NCBI GenBank assembly: GCA_004519485.1
Contig: CP038122.1
Coordinates: 310,001 to 374,000, forward strand
Source: Nannochloropsis oceanica
Lineage: Eukaryota; Sar; Eustigmatophyceae; Eustigmatales; Monodopsidaceae
Direction: 5' to 3'
DNA: 64,000 nucleotides
Below are positions 1 to 12,045 of this stretch, one piece after another; position 1 is the stretch's first letter, and every line of letters begins with the position of its first letter. The notes beneath the pieces are model-generated. The model had not been told where the DNA came from. It ran no database searches and saw only the letters and a program-made list of their open reading frames with translations. The translations under genes were made by a program, and so were the position numbers.

Positions 1-457
1 AGGGAGAAAAGAGGGAGAGGAGGCAGAGATCAAAGAAGGAAAGAAGACGAATGAGAATGGAGCGGTGCTTGATTCATATGATGGTAGCGCATTTCGAGTA
101 AAATGCAAGCACTTCTATTGTTGGAGAGTTTTCGTTCCATTTCGAGGGAAAAAGCATTCAATGCGTATTTCCAAAATCATTTCCGCATCATAAGTCGACT
201 CATGGTGATAGCGGGGAACGCCACGACTGCTGGTGTGGAAAATCTCTCAACTCTATCACCAATTAAACGCATGCACATAGACGAGAAAGATAGAGCCTTT
301 CAGACATATTTGTTTCGTTCTCTTTTCAAGTAGTAGTATCGCCCGCCTCAATGTTGTTGTCCGCATTGCGGTGCGTGTTACTTTGGGTCTCAACTGATGC
401 CACCCAGCCCTGCTTTCCCGTGCCTTTCACCCCTCAGCTCCTCTTCACCCTCTTCCC
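1..457. other. Intergenic / 3' flank of the LUC7-like gene
   Basis: No coding region can be supported here. The first 350 bases are mixed composition. From about 420 the plus strand becomes C/T-rich because it is the antisense of the arginine/serine-rich tail of the LUC7-like gene that ends at 458 on the minus strand. Probably holds that gene's 3' UTR and terminator, but no signal is recognisable. Confidence 0.5.
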
Positions 458-1965
458 TCAATACCTCCTCCCTCCTCGCTCCCTACTTCGGCTTCGACTC
501 CTATCCCTCCCTCCCCGTCCGTTATCTCGATCTCTCCCCCTTTCCCTATACCTGTCCCCTCCACCACGCTCCCTCTCTCTATCTTCACGATAATCCCTCC
601 CTCCCCTCCCTCCCTCCCTCCCCCTCTCCCGACTCCTGCTCCTGCTCCGTCCCCCTCTTCGCTCCCTCTCCCTACTTCCACTCCTCCCCCTCCCACCTCG
701 CTCCCTCCCCCCTCCTCCTCCTCCTCTTCCCCCCCAACTGCCCCCTTCAGGACCATCCGAACCCCCCCCATCCCTTCCCCTCCTTTTCCCCCCTTCCCTC
801 CTTCTGTCCTGGATCTCCTTCATCTTCTCCCTCAACAGGACATAGCCCAAGTGCAACTTCCCTCCGAAATGGTCGGCCAGTCGCTTGTCGTTGTCACTGA
901 TGGATAGAAACGCTCCACATACATCACACACCCGCAACCTTTGGTTCGGGTCCGACGACGACGATGACGAAGAAGGAGCGGCAGCATTAGCAGGAGCGGT
1001 GGTCGCAGCTGTGGAGGTAGGAGGGAGGGATGGAATACCACCAGGGCCCTTCGCTCCTAGATGCCCTCCCTCTCTCCCTCCCACCCCTCCTTTCTCAATA
1101 CCCTCCGCAAGCAACCTTTCTTGAATTTTATTTTTCTGCCTCTTGAGTTCTTCTGCTTTTTCGCTCAACTCCTGCGCTTCATCCACCTCTCCTTCCTCCC
1201 CCGCTGCCTCTGCCTTGGCCAGCACCTCCTCGATCTCTCCCTGTAATCTCAGTATCTCCGGATTCGACGACAAGTCACTTCTTCCCCCCTCCCTTCCTCC
1301 TACTCCAAGCGTACCCACCCCAACTCCTCCTCCTCCCAGCTGTTGATGCTGCGACGATAGCGGCTCGCGCTGTTCATGCTGCTGTTGCTGCTGCTGCTCA
1401 CCAATCGGAACGTCTGTCCTCCTCCGGCCCCTCGCTATCTTCCTATCCGCCTCATAAATATACTCTCGTAACACCATTTCCAAGTCTCTCTCATACCTCT
1501 TCCTGTCCTCTGCCACGGGCCCTCCCTCCCTCCCTCCCTCCCATTCCTCCTCTTCCTTCTTCAGGTCGGCTTCAAATTTCTGTTGCAGGCCTTCGTCATG
1601 GAGGCGCTCGCATTGCCCGAGATCGATTTTGGTCTTGCTGAAGACTTCGTGCGGGCAGCAACCGAGGAGAAACTGCTTGCAGACGCGCTGTATGGGGAAA
1701 GGGGTTGGTGTGAAGTGGAGAGGGGAAGCAAGACCGGCAGGCACGTAGCGCTATCCCAAAAGGCTTGTCTACCCAGAGCCAAGGTGTAGAAATAGATTTA
1801 AAAGGGATGGGCACATGCTACCAGAAGACGTACCTCGTCGCGATAGTCCGCAATCTCCGCGTCCGGGTTGTCCAGGTTACGATTCATGCCCATCATCTCG
1901 TCAAGCATGGCCCGTTGGGCGTCCACACCCGACAGAGGTCCCGCGCGGCCTCCCCATTTACCCAT
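458..1965 (-). CDS. LUC7L: LUC7-like U1 snRNP-associated splicing factor
   Basis: Two exons, 1965..1834 and 1687..458, joined by a 146-bp GT-AG intron (GAG|GTACGT ... ATACAG|CGC, phase 0), giving 453 aa. LUC7 proteins sit in the U1 snRNP and help select 5' splice sites. Seen: the N-terminal family signature RAMLDEMMG; a first zinc finger (RVCKQFLLGCCPH ... GQCERLHD) starting exactly at the intron; a central coiled-coil rich in E/K/Q; a second C2H2-type finger (RVCDVCGAFLS ... RLADHFGGKLHLGY); and a long C-terminal RS/RG domain (SRSRSRERG) typical of metazoan and plant LUC7L. Start chosen at the first in-frame ATG, 1965; the frame stays open upstream but without ATG. Polyglutamine and GREG repeats interrupt the spacer between the fingers, making it longer than the usual 370-400 aa. 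Transcribed away from the lipoyl synthase gene. Confidence 0.93.
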
Positions 1966-2526
1966 CGTGTATCGTCGTACTGCTGCTGCTGGCTGGAATC
2001 GCAGTGGGAGTGGTGGTGAGCGATGCTGATGCTGTTGCAATTGGGGCCGACTTGACGAGAATGGCTCCTTGGCCTCCTCTGGTCTTTGAGATCGAGCTCC
2101 TCCCTGGCTAGAAGACAAATGTGCCTCGACTCGTCTGGCCCTTCCTCTTATGGAAAGCTAGAATGCCTGTGCAGATATAGGTGGTGACAAGGTAGAGAAA
2201 ATCACTAATGGGTGCATGATTGTGGTGATGAGGTTCACCTGGGCCTTGGAAATGAAGGCGAGCCGACGTTATCTCCAATCCATCGCTCACCCAAATCCAA
2301 GCCCCTGTCCTTGTCGATGGCTGGACGAACACAAGCACACACACACACACACTCACAAACACCCCCCCCCCTCTGATCTCATTGGGTCAAACTCCACCAC
2401 AACGTACAGCCGTCACGTTGCTCACTTCGATCGATAGTTTGTTGTCCCCCTTCTCCTTGAACGCGACGCAAGCACGGACGCACGAAGAAACGTCTGAGAG
2501 CCAAAGGCAAGAGAGCAGGCAGCAGC
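1966..2526. promoter_or_regulatory. Divergent intergenic region, LUC7L / lipoyl synthase
   Basis: 561 bp between two start codons facing away from each other, so it must hold both 5' UTRs and both promoters. Contains a CA-dinucleotide run followed by a run of ten C. No TATA box or other element could be assigned. Confidence 0.45.
2336..2371. repeat. (CA)n microsatellite plus C10 run
   Basis: About eight CA units, then a short spacer and ten consecutive C, in the shared LUC7L/lipoyl synthase upstream region. Confidence 0.9.
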
Positions 2527-3844
2527 ATGACCGTGAGCCCACCACTCCCACCACGACCGGTCCTCCTCTTCGGCGCTCTCCTCCTTCTCCTCCCTTTTAT
2601 TGCCCACGCCTTCTCTTTTTCCTTCTTCAGGCCGGCGGTGGCGCAACAACAACGCCACGCCCGCAGCAGCACCCTAATGATGTCTACCACAGAGTCCAAG
2701 CCCATCACCCCCAAGGTGGGTGGCGCCATGCCCGAAGGCCGTCGTCCAGACTGGTTTCACGTCCCAGCCCCCGGGGGCTCTCATACGCGCTTTGAGGAAC
2801 TGAGGGAGAGCCTGCGGGAGCTGGACTTGCACACCGTGTGCGAAGAGGCGCAATGCCCTAATATCGGCGAGTGCTGGAACGGTGGCACCGGCACAATTAT
2901 GTTGTTGGGGGACACGTGCACGCGGTGAGTAAGGGGAGAGGAAAGAGGGAAGGCTGTGAGGGGGGTAATGTGGTTTGTTATTGCTCGATCGCGGACGGGT
3001 CGTAGCGGAGGGCTGGCGGGTTGGTAGGAGGAAGAGTCTGTCACACGGCCTAGACCATCATCTCTCCACTTATACTCCCTCCCTCCTCTCGCCCCCTCTC
3101 GCCCGCCTCAAACCTTCCCTCAGTGGCTGCAAATTTTGCGCTGTCAAGACCTCCCAAGCTCCTCCAGCTGCCGATCCCCTAGAGCCCCTTAAAACAGCCG
3201 AGGCCATTGCGCGTTGGGGTATAACCTACGTCGTGCTCACAAGCGTCGATCGCGACGACATGCCGGATGGAGGCGCGGACCACTTCGCACAAACGGTCGA
3301 GTACATCAAGTTGCGGAAGCCTGAGATGTTGGTTGAATGCCTAGTGAGTGATTTTGCGGGGGACCTCAAGGCCGTTGAGAGGTTGGCAACGTCTGGTTTG
3401 GATGTGTACGCGCACAACGTCGAAACGGTGGAGAGGCTTCAGAAATACGTTCGAGACAAGCGAGCGACATACGCACAGTCTCTCCGGGTGCTGGCGCATG
3501 CGAAGGAGTGCCAACCATCCGTGTATACCAAGACGAGCTTAATGTTGGGGTTGGGCGAGACCGAGGAAGAAGTATTGCAGGCCATGCGTGACATGCGCGC
3601 GCACAATGTGGACGTGTTGACGCTTGGTCAGTATTTGCGTCCAACTGAGCACCATTTGGCCGTGGTAGAGTATGTGACGCCAGATAGGTTCGACTTCTAC
3701 CGCGTAAAAGGGGAAGAAATGGGGTTTAAGTACGTGGCAAGTGGCCCGCTTGTCCGATCTTCGTACAAAGCCGGAGAGTTCTTTTTGGAAAATGAGCTCA
3801 AGAGGGCAAAGGCAGAGAGGGAGGGAGGAGGGGTAGTGGCATAG
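2527..3844 (+). CDS. LIP1: Lipoyl synthase, plastid-targeted
   Basis: Two exons, 2527..2924 and 3124..3844, with a 199-bp intron (CG|GTGAGT ... CCCTCAG|TGG) splitting an Arg codon; 372 aa. The radical-SAM enzyme inserts two sulfurs into octanoyl groups on lipoyl-domain proteins. Both iron-sulfur motifs are complete: the auxiliary cluster C-x4-C-x5-C ([13 protein letters not shown], near residues 104-116) and the SAM cluster C-x3-C-x2-C (CTRGCKFC, residues 131-138, spanning the intron). The C-terminal RSSY motif (VRSSYKAGE) that binds the sacrificed cluster is present. The first ~35 residues are a hydrophobic signal peptide ending AHAF followed by SFSFF, i.e. a heterokont signal-plus-transit presequence with Phe after the cleavage site, so this is the plastid (pyruvate dehydrogenase) enzyme rather than the mitochondrial one. 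Localisation is inference; enzyme identity is very secure. Confidence 0.96.
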
Positions 3845-5057
3845 AGGAGAGCTGAAGGTGTATATAGGGAGAGAAAGAAGAGAACGCGTATTAGTAGGCA
3901 TCCTGAAGGGCTGTAAGAGAGGATAGAGAGCGGCTGTTAGCTTAAAGTGCTGTGAGTGTTATACGCGCGCAATCGAACATGTGGTGTGATTGAAACCATG
4001 CGTGTGCGGGTCGTGTGTGTGTGTGTGTGTGATATGTGTGTATTGTGTTTGTGTGAGTGTAGGTGTTTTGTGAGGTGACCGACGGGAATGCTTCACGACA
4101 TATGAGATGTTGTCGAGTTTCTCTTTGCGCTCAAATAAGAACGAATCACGACAAGTGTGCTGACTTTTCCCTTCAAAATTTCGGTGCGTTTATTGATTTG
4201 TTACGGAGAATATGTTATGTCGTTGCGAGAGGTATTCATGCTGTTATCTTCAAAAGTCCACATCGGCGTCCGCAACGCCATCCGTGCTTGGAGACCAATG
4301 TCGTGGGGGTCGAGAGAGCCCTTTCGAACTTTTTTCGATGAAAATCACTTACATGCATTCTTATGTGTAAAAATAACACATTGTGGTGCCACGATCGCAT
4401 GGCATCAACGGTTCTGTAAGCACTTACTTATCCCCTAAGTTGCAATGGCTACCATGACCACCAAGAGGACAACCCGTCCAGCCGCAATCTCAGCGGCAAA
4501 GGAGGATGGGCACCGAAATTTCGGGCTAAATTGCATGGATAGCGAAAACATAATCGTGCAAATTCGTCTCTATCGTGGGTTGTTTTGCCTCTTTTCCGAG
4601 CCCTCGTGTTCCTCTTTGCCCATGAGGCCAAACAAGGCTCTCTTGCGTCCTCCCCTACATCGTGCCCTTTCCTCTCCTCCCCTCGACTCGATCATCTGCT
4701 TCTTAGTATCTGCACCCTTTTTCCTCTCTCGTACGCTCCTCCTATTCCTGCTTTCCATTCCATTGTGGCTGACGACGCTTTTTTCTTCCCCTCCCTCCTT
4801 CAGCCTTCCATCCTTTCACGTCTAATTCACGACGACAAAAATGGGCTATCCACCTCTCCTCCGGAATCTCATCTCCTCCGCACAACATAGCAAAAATCCC
4901 CTCTTCCTCTATCTTATGTTTCTCTCTTTCACTCCTCACTTTGCTCCTCGTTCTATCACTAAAACATATCAAAATTTCTCCCCTCGATATCACAGCCCCA
5001 TCACATCATCCCATCCACCACCTATCGCCTCACACTACAACAGAAAGACAAATGAGC
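3845..5057. other. Tail-to-tail intergenic region, LIP1 / HADHA
   Basis: 1.2 kb between two converging genes. Holds a (TG)n run at 4013-4031 and a T/C-rich stretch from about 4560. A short open stretch beginning with ATG at 4445 looks coding-like for some 27 codons (MATMTTKRTT...) but matches nothing I recognise and then runs into low-complexity sequence. No gene is supported. Confidence 0.5.
4013..4031. repeat. (TG)n microsatellite
   Basis: About nine uninterrupted TG units downstream of the lipoyl synthase stop, followed by degenerate TG-rich sequence to about 4065. Confidence 0.9.
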
Positions 5058-8000
5058 TTAGGACGAATGAAACCTCTTCTCGCTCTTCGCATGGTCCACC
5101 AACAACGGCGCAGGTGCAAATTGATAGCCATACTTGGCCGCAAAGCCTTCCAGCATCGCACAGTACTTTCCGACTCCCATCGAGTCCAGAAGGCGGAAAG
5201 GTCCTCCGAGGAAAGGTGGGAAACCAATCCCAAATACAGCGCCAATGTCACCCTCCACAGGCGAGGCGATCACGCCGTCTTGCAGGGCGAAGACCGCCTC
5301 GTTCACAAAGCGCGAAACCAAGCGATTCTGCACCTCCTCTTTGCTCAACTTGCTCTCGCCCTTCACGAACTTCTTGATCAACTCCATTGCTTCGGGGTTC
5401 AGCGTCCTGGGGCCCTTGTCCTTCTTCCCACCAGAAGGATAGGTGTAGAATCCTTTGCCCGTCTTGCGTCCCAACATCTTAGCCTTCATCAACGCATCCA
5501 GGACGGGGCCATCGCTTCCTCCCATCCGGACGCCCAGGTCCGCCTTGGAAAGGAAGGATTGCACGTGCGCTGCCACGTCGACGCCTACTTCATCCGCGAG
5601 CGTGATGGGACCAACGGGAAAACCGTACTCCTTCATGGCACTGTCAAGCTGCTCGAGGGGAACACCGGCTGAAGCGAGCAGGGAGCGGGATGAGAGGGGC
5701 ATGAGTATCAATAAGTAAAGGTATATGCCTGGAGGAAAGGCTACTACATCCGATGCGCGCATGTCTCACCTTCAATTAACGCGCCCGTCTCGACCAGGTA
5801 AGGCCCCAAGCATCGATTCACATAGAATCCGGGAACGTCCTTCACGAAAATCACAGTCTTCCCCTGCTTCTTCCCCACCTCAAAGGCAGCTGCCGCCGCC
5901 TTGTCGCTCGTTCCCTTGTGCGGGATAATTTCGAGCAAAGGCATTTGAGGCACGGGGGAGAAGTAATGCATGCCAATGACATTCTCCGGTCGCTTGCTTG
6001 CTTCCGCGATCCGGCTGATGGGAATGGCGCTTGTGTTGGAGGCAAACACAGCGTGTTCGGGCAGGTGCTCCTCCACCTGCTTGATCACCGCGTGCTTCAA
6101 GTCCAAGTTCTCAAAGACGGCCTCGATGACCATATCGGCCTTCTCAAATTGCTTTCCCCACTGGGGACTGTCGTCCGTCAGGCCCACCACACGGCTCGTG
6201 GTGCTGTCATAAGCATACTTCGTCATGCGCTTCTTCTTCATTTTGCCCTTTAGGTTGTCGCTGATGTACTTCTCCCCGCGGCTGACGCCGGCCAGATCCT
6301 TGTCCTTGAGGAGGACTCGGTACCTACGCGAAGGCGAGGGAGCGAAGGAGGAAGTGAGGAAGTAAGGGTGGGAGTGAGGTCTCGTTTATTCTACCATCCA
6401 ACCTCCGGGATCAACACAAAAAAGAAGCAAAGATACAGTCACACACACACAGACACCGACTTACCCCTTCTCCGCCGAAACCTGCGCAATCCCCGCACCC
6501 ATCAGTCCGGCGCCAACCACTGCCACAGTTTCAATGGCATGGGCCGGCTTCCCGTACTTGCTCTGCTTGAGCGCCGTGGTCCCGGTAAAAATACCGCGCA
6601 AAGCGGCGCTGACGCTCGTAGCGGCCAGCTCGGCGAAACGCGTGGCTTCGTACTCGAGGGCTTGGGGCTTGGAGTGGGAGAGGCCGTACTTGATCGTGTC
6701 TGCGGGAGGGAGGGAGGAACGGAGGAAGGGAGGGAAGGTGGGATGGGTGGAGGCACCGGGGGATGTCAGAAATGCGTTCATAGTTTGTGAGGTGTGTGGA
6801 TTCGATACAGAGGCATTCATGCATGTAGATATATATACACACATGCCTGACACATTCGGGATACATCAAACTGCACCCTACCTAGAATCGCAGTGGGCGA
6901 AGGGTAGTGCCCTCCCGTGTTCTTTGCCACCATCTTCTCCGTCTGCCCAAATACGATCGACCGGCCGGCACTCGTGTCCTCCAAGACCCTCTGGAGAATC
7001 CCTTTGCTCTTCCGCTTCGCCTTGAGGGTTCCCGCCGCGAGTGCCTTGGCCGTGTCGAGTGCGACGGCTTCCAAGGCGGCGGGATCCACAACGATGTCTG
7101 CCAGGCCCATCTTCTTCGCCTTGTCGGGGCGAATGTTCTTGCCTGTGCATTGAAGGACACATGCGTCAGAAGGGGGGAACGCACGCGGCATACGTCAGGA
7201 TAGCTTTTCAAAGGATGAATTCGCCGGCAAAATAAATACACGACAAATTAAACAAAACACGCGTACCTGTCAATGTCATGTCCAATGCCGCCTGCAACCC
7301 CACGATCGGGCGCAAGTTCTGCGTGCCCCCAAAACCGGGTAATAAGCCCAGCTTCACTTCAGGCAGACCTAGGACGGTCTTGGGCGATGAGGTCACGATG
7401 CGATAGTCGCAGTAGAGGGCTACTTCCAGACCTCCGCCAAGCGCAGGACCGTTGATGGCAGCCACCAGGGGCTTGCCCGCTGCACGGATTTTCTGGAAGG
7501 TGGAGTGACCCTTAAGGCAGACTGTGGGGAATGGACAAGAAGGAGTACGAAAAAGGTGGAAGAGGTGAGGTGGGGGGAAGGAAGGCTGGAATGGCTGGGT
7601 GAGGGAGGGACGGAAAGAGAGAATGGGAGGGAGGGAGGGAGAGAGGAAGGGAGGGAGGGAGGGATGCCCACTTACCGTCCTTTAAGGTGGAGAAATCGTC
7701 TACAGAGTCAATGAATTTGATATCAGCGCCCGCAATGAAGTTGTCTGGCTTGGCGGAGATAAGAACGGCGGCTTTGACTGTCGGGTCATTGGCGACTTTT
7801 TCCTGTAAGTGAGATAGGTATTTTTGTGTGTGTGTGAGTGTATTTTTCTATATGTTTGGGTGGGTGCATTTGTTATGTAGGGACGTGAACAGAAGGAAAA
7901 ACGTATGGATAAGTCAGCATGCGCGAATCTCAGCATTGAGATAATGACCATGGGTGCCATATATGCACGTGAACTCCATCCGTCCCTCGCTCCCTCTCTC

Positions 8001-8633
8001 CCCTCTCACCGTCCACAATTCATCAATCTCCTGCCTGAAGTGATCATCGATAGTGTTCATCTTCCCGGGCCCATCGATACGGATTATGGCGACGCCATCC
8101 TTCACTTCCACAGGCGCAAAGTACTTCCCACGCGTCGAGAGGAGGGCACGGCTCAACCCGAGAGGGGATGCGCCGACCGGCCCTGAGGAACAGAAGAAAG
8201 GGAGGGAGGGAGGGAGGAAATAGGGTTAGCTTCTGGTGACGCATTTGCGGCTCACTCATGATATGGGATTGGAGCATGGTCCAGGAAAATTTAAGCGGGT
8301 AGCACATACATCGCAGGAGAGGTTGAAGATGAAGGGGGGGGGGGGGAGGGAGGATGGGGGACAGCACGAGTAATGCGGAGAAACGTCCTGGAGTCGAATC
8401 AAATGCCTCCTGTACATGTCGCTGGATGAACCTTCAGACACACACACGGATGTTGCTATACATGCAAACAAAGGCTAGCCATGCCTCAAGGCGGCGAAAA
8501 GTCTTACATTAGGCGGAAGAGCGACAAGCAGGAAGGACAAGTGTCTGGGTGGTTCTTGCTGTTGTTACTTACCTTTGAGAGGGGGCAAGACGCCTCCTCG
8601 CAGCACGCTTCGGGACGACGCAAGGCGCAGCAT
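5058..8633 (-). CDS. HADHA: Mitochondrial trifunctional protein alpha subunit (enoyl-CoA hydratase / 3-hydroxyacyl-CoA dehydrogenase)
   Basis: Eight exons on the minus strand: 8633..8573, 8182..8010, 7802..7676, 7521..7267, 7142..6882, 6699..6465, 6323..5770, 5668..5058. All introns are GT-AG and phases agree; total 2277 nt = 758 aa, close to the human subunit's 763. Catalyses hydration and NAD-dependent oxidation steps of fatty-acid beta-oxidation. Seen: N-terminal hydratase domain (GADIKF; oxyanion region [12 protein letters not shown] near residue 142; [16 protein letters not shown]); Rossmann NAD motif [15 protein letters not shown] near residues 355-370; dehydrogenase motif [14 protein letters not shown] near 489 with the catalytic His; two C-terminal 3HCDH helical domains. 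The first exon encodes [14 protein letters not shown], an Arg/Ser-rich amphipathic presequence, pointing to mitochondria; the C terminus (FHSS) is not a PTS1. Bacterial FadB and peroxisomal MFP are alternatives, but the order, length and presequence favour HADHA. Confidence 0.95.
8183..8572 (-). other. Long first intron of HADHA
   Basis: 390-bp intron after the 61-nt presequence exon (AAAG|GTAAGT ... TTCCTCAG|GGC). It is the longest intron of this gene, holds a run of about twelve G on the plus strand near 8335-8346, and ends in (TCCC)n on the sense strand before the acceptor. No gene is seen inside. Confidence 0.7.
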
Positions 8634-9522
8634 GATGGTGCACGCGTTGTAATCGTCGACCTGTGTGGCGGGGGAGGGAGGCGCATGCGTAAGTAAGGGC
8701 TGAAGGTGGCGACGACAAAGAAGCAAGTTGAGGACGCCTGTCTTGGTTCTTCCCCGAAAGCGACAGAGCGGAATGGCATGTGGCCCATCATGGTATTTGC
8801 CTCTTAATGCTTAGCATTGCGTTAGGTATGGGCTTGTCGTATGGCGGACAAGGACAACAAGAGCTTGATTTGATCGTGGTCAGGTCGGTCGGTAAGTGGA
8901 TTGAGTAGGGTGCTGCTTGCTGTGCATGTGCGGCTGGGAGCGAGTCTGACTGCGCAGCGAAGAGAATCGATTTGACAAATGATGTCGTCGTCGCGTCGTC
9001 GTTTTGTTTGTGTTTTTTGTGATTTGTTTTGAGTAGTTCTTTTTGCCGTTTTGCCGTTCCTACATCCCTCTAGAACTATTGCATGCAACCTGCGTCCTCT
9101 AGGACTTGCATACGAGGGGGAGCCTTCCAACAGGAAATTGTTGCATATTCACCCCTTATTCACTGTCCGAGTAAAGAAAAAGACAAAATGCTTATTTCAT
9201 CTCACGTCGGTTTGTTCTTTTGTTGCACTGACTGCTGCTAATTGTTTTATGTACCTTTTCTATTGACGCAACGTATGTAAAAATGCTCTTATTCCTCTTT
9301 GCACCACCGCTCGTGCGGGTGCTCGAAATGCTGCTGCCTCTGGTACTGCTGCTTCCCGTCTCTACGTTGTTTTCATATTCGCTCTATTCACTGTGTATTC
9401 TCACCATCTATCAATTTCTGTCTAAATCTTGCTGTTCGCACTGATGCTGCCGCTGGAATGACAGATAAAGACTCTAAAACAAATAAATCACGAGGAAACT
9501 ACGTTTTATCTGCTTCTTACTC

Positions 9523-9557
<35 letters not shown>

Positions 9558-9928
9558 AGGAAGTGCTGCAGTAGAGATTTATAATACTCTTTTTTAGACA
9601 CATTCGTAGTATATCCCCTACGGTTATATTGCCATAGGTGTTGCTGGTGCTGCTGCTGCTGTTGCCGCTGCTGATGCCACTACTGCTATTGCTCCTGCCA
9701 CTGCTACACTCTTAACTTTTGCTGTCCCTCAGACTAAATAAAGTCCTCCAACCACAAATGATTCGATCCCCTCCCCTTCTATCTAGCACGCCCTCCATTC
9801 ACCTCTTCTACAACCTGACCAACCCGGACCCACACGGCATCTCCGTAAGCAAAAGACGACGTCCGACAGGATCCTCAACACATTCAAATTCAACAGCGAA
9901 GCGCAACTACCTTACCCCCTCTCCCTAC
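8634..9928. other. Intergenic region upstream of HADHA and downstream of the ACT kinase
   Basis: 1.3 kb. Must hold the HADHA promoter and the 3' end of the kinase gene. Otherwise contains T-rich sequence and TGC-type repeats (9524-9556 and a degenerate patch at 9640-9710). No supported ORF. Confidence 0.5.
9524..9556. repeat. (TGC)n trinucleotide repeat, non-coding
   Basis: About eleven TGC units in intergenic DNA; the leucine-run ORF it creates is not credible as a gene. Confidence 0.85.
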
Positions 9929-12013
9929 CTACCTCATTCCCTCCTTGCCCTCATTGCTCCTCTCACCTTCCTCCAGTCGTATGTGTTTGATAGCGCACAC
10001 GACCTGGGTGAAGGTTGGGCGACAAACAGCGTTCTCATGCCAGCAAGCCTGAATGAGTGACGCGAGCATGGAAGGGGTGGAAGGCGGGAGGGAAGGACGG
10101 AAGCCTTGCCGCGCCACGGCGAACGCGGCTTGGATGGGGGTCATGCCTCTGAAGGGTTGTTCCCGCGTCAGAAGCTCCCAGAGGACGATGCCGTACGAAT
10201 ATACATCGGCAGCGGTGGAGTAGGGCTGGAAGGAGGAAGGGAGGGCGGGAGAGAGGGTTAAACGTTATGAGTTATGAGTCATGAGTTTTAGTGAAGAGCA
10301 GGCAAAGCCATGAAAATATGTCCTTGCTTCCCGGGCTGCCTTGTTTTTATTCCTCCCTCTTTGGATAAATTTATCAATTGATTGGATAGATTGATTGATT
10401 GATTGATAGATGGACATATTCATGCTGCTCCCTCTCACCTCGTGTCGAATCACCTCACTGGCCATGTAGCGGTAGGTGCCCGTCTCGCCTGATGAGGAGG
10501 GAAGATGACGAAAGGAAGGAACAGAAAGTGTGATTGGGAAAACGTGGGGGTGGAAGCGGGAGGCAAGACTTTTTCCGGATACGAGGAAGGGAGGGAAGGA
10601 ACGAGAAGGACTCGAATGGATGGACAAATGAGCGTCTGCAAAATATAGGGTGAGGCAGGAAACGAAGGAGGGAGGGAACATGGCTTTTGAGGGGGGGAGA
10701 AGGAAGGGAGGGAAAGGGGGAAGGGGAGGAGGGGGGACGTACCCGTGTGGTCGTTTTCGGAGATGGTGGGACACACAAGCCCGAAATCTCCAATGACACA
10801 GCGGCCGTGCATGTCCAGGAGGAGGTTGTCCGGCTGTGTCCGACAGGAAGGGAGGGAGGGAGGGAGGGAGGGAGAAAGGGGCGGAGGAGGGGAGGATTTC
10901 AATGGCATGAGTTGGAACGGAACGGGGAAGTGAGTTGAGGGAAGGGGGAGGGGGGGAGAGAGAGAGCAAAACGAAAATGGGAAGAGGGGTGGACTGATGA
11001 AAACCGAAAACACCCCTCCCTCCCTCCCTCCCTCCCTCCCTCCCTCCTTACCTTTAAGTCCCTATGCATCACCCCCCTCCTGTGGAGGTACTCCATTCCC
11101 TCTGCCACATCCTGAGCCACCTGCATCATGTCGTAGGTCCTGTCCTTATCCCTCAGCAATGCCGCCAGCGATCCCCCCTCCATGTATTCGTACACGAGTG
11201 CCAAGACCTCCCCCCCCCCTTCCCTCCCTCCCTCCCTCCCATCCTTCCTTGATACGCCGTGGAGACGACAGAGGTTGGGATGGTTGAGGCCTCTCACAAT
11301 TACCCTTTCTCGCTGAAACTCTCGTAGCAGCCGTGCCTGCTTTTTCTCTTCCTCCGTCCCTCCCTCCCCCCCACCTTCCTCCTTGTCACAGGGAGGGCGG
11401 AAGGGAGGGGTGGTGTGGATGAGTTTGACCGCCACCTTCTTCCCTTCCCATCGCCCTCTCCACAGAGTTCCGGAGTGGCCTCTTCTTACCATTTCTATCA
11501 GCGTGATGTCCTCAAAGGGGATAAGCCCTCCCTCCCGCCCTCCCCCACGGTGCGCCGTCAGTGACAGCGGCGCCACTAATGAGGAGGAGGAGAAGGAGGA
11601 GGAGGAGGAAGAAGAAGAGGAGGAGGACGAAGAGGAGGAGAGGGAGGTGCAGGACGAGGTGGTGGGATTTATGTTCATGACACTGCTGTCCGTGCCCGAT
11701 CCTATCCCTTGCCCAACGAACTGAGACTGAGGAGGGAGAGGGGGCATGTCATCCTTCTGTCCTTCCCGCCCGCCCTCCTCCTCGTCCTCCCTTTCCTCTT
11801 CACCACTGGCGACGGTCGTGGCACCGCTGATCACACTGTTGTCGCTGCTGCTCCTGCTCATGGCGTCAGTACTGATGATAGTGGTGCTACTGACGCTGCT
11901 GTTGACATTGCTACTGCGCGAACGAGGGCAAGGACGAGGACGAGGGGCGTAAAAAGCGAAGGACCTCCCTCCTTCTCCTTCTCCTGTCACTGCGGCTGTT
12001 GGTGGTGGTGGGG

Positions 12014-12045
<32 letters not shown>

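Noticed and set aside
397-900. Long plus-strand Ser/Pro-rich reading frame
   Set aside because: It is the antisense of the LUC7 RS domain; TCCC/CTC-rich DNA stays open in all frames.
4445-4825. Possible small gene starting MATMTTKRTTRP
   Set aside because: Only ~27 codons look coding-like, then T/C-rich sequence; no homology recognised and no splice partner found.
9299-9559. ORF ending in a leucine run
   Set aside because: Created by a (TGC)n microsatellite in intergenic DNA.
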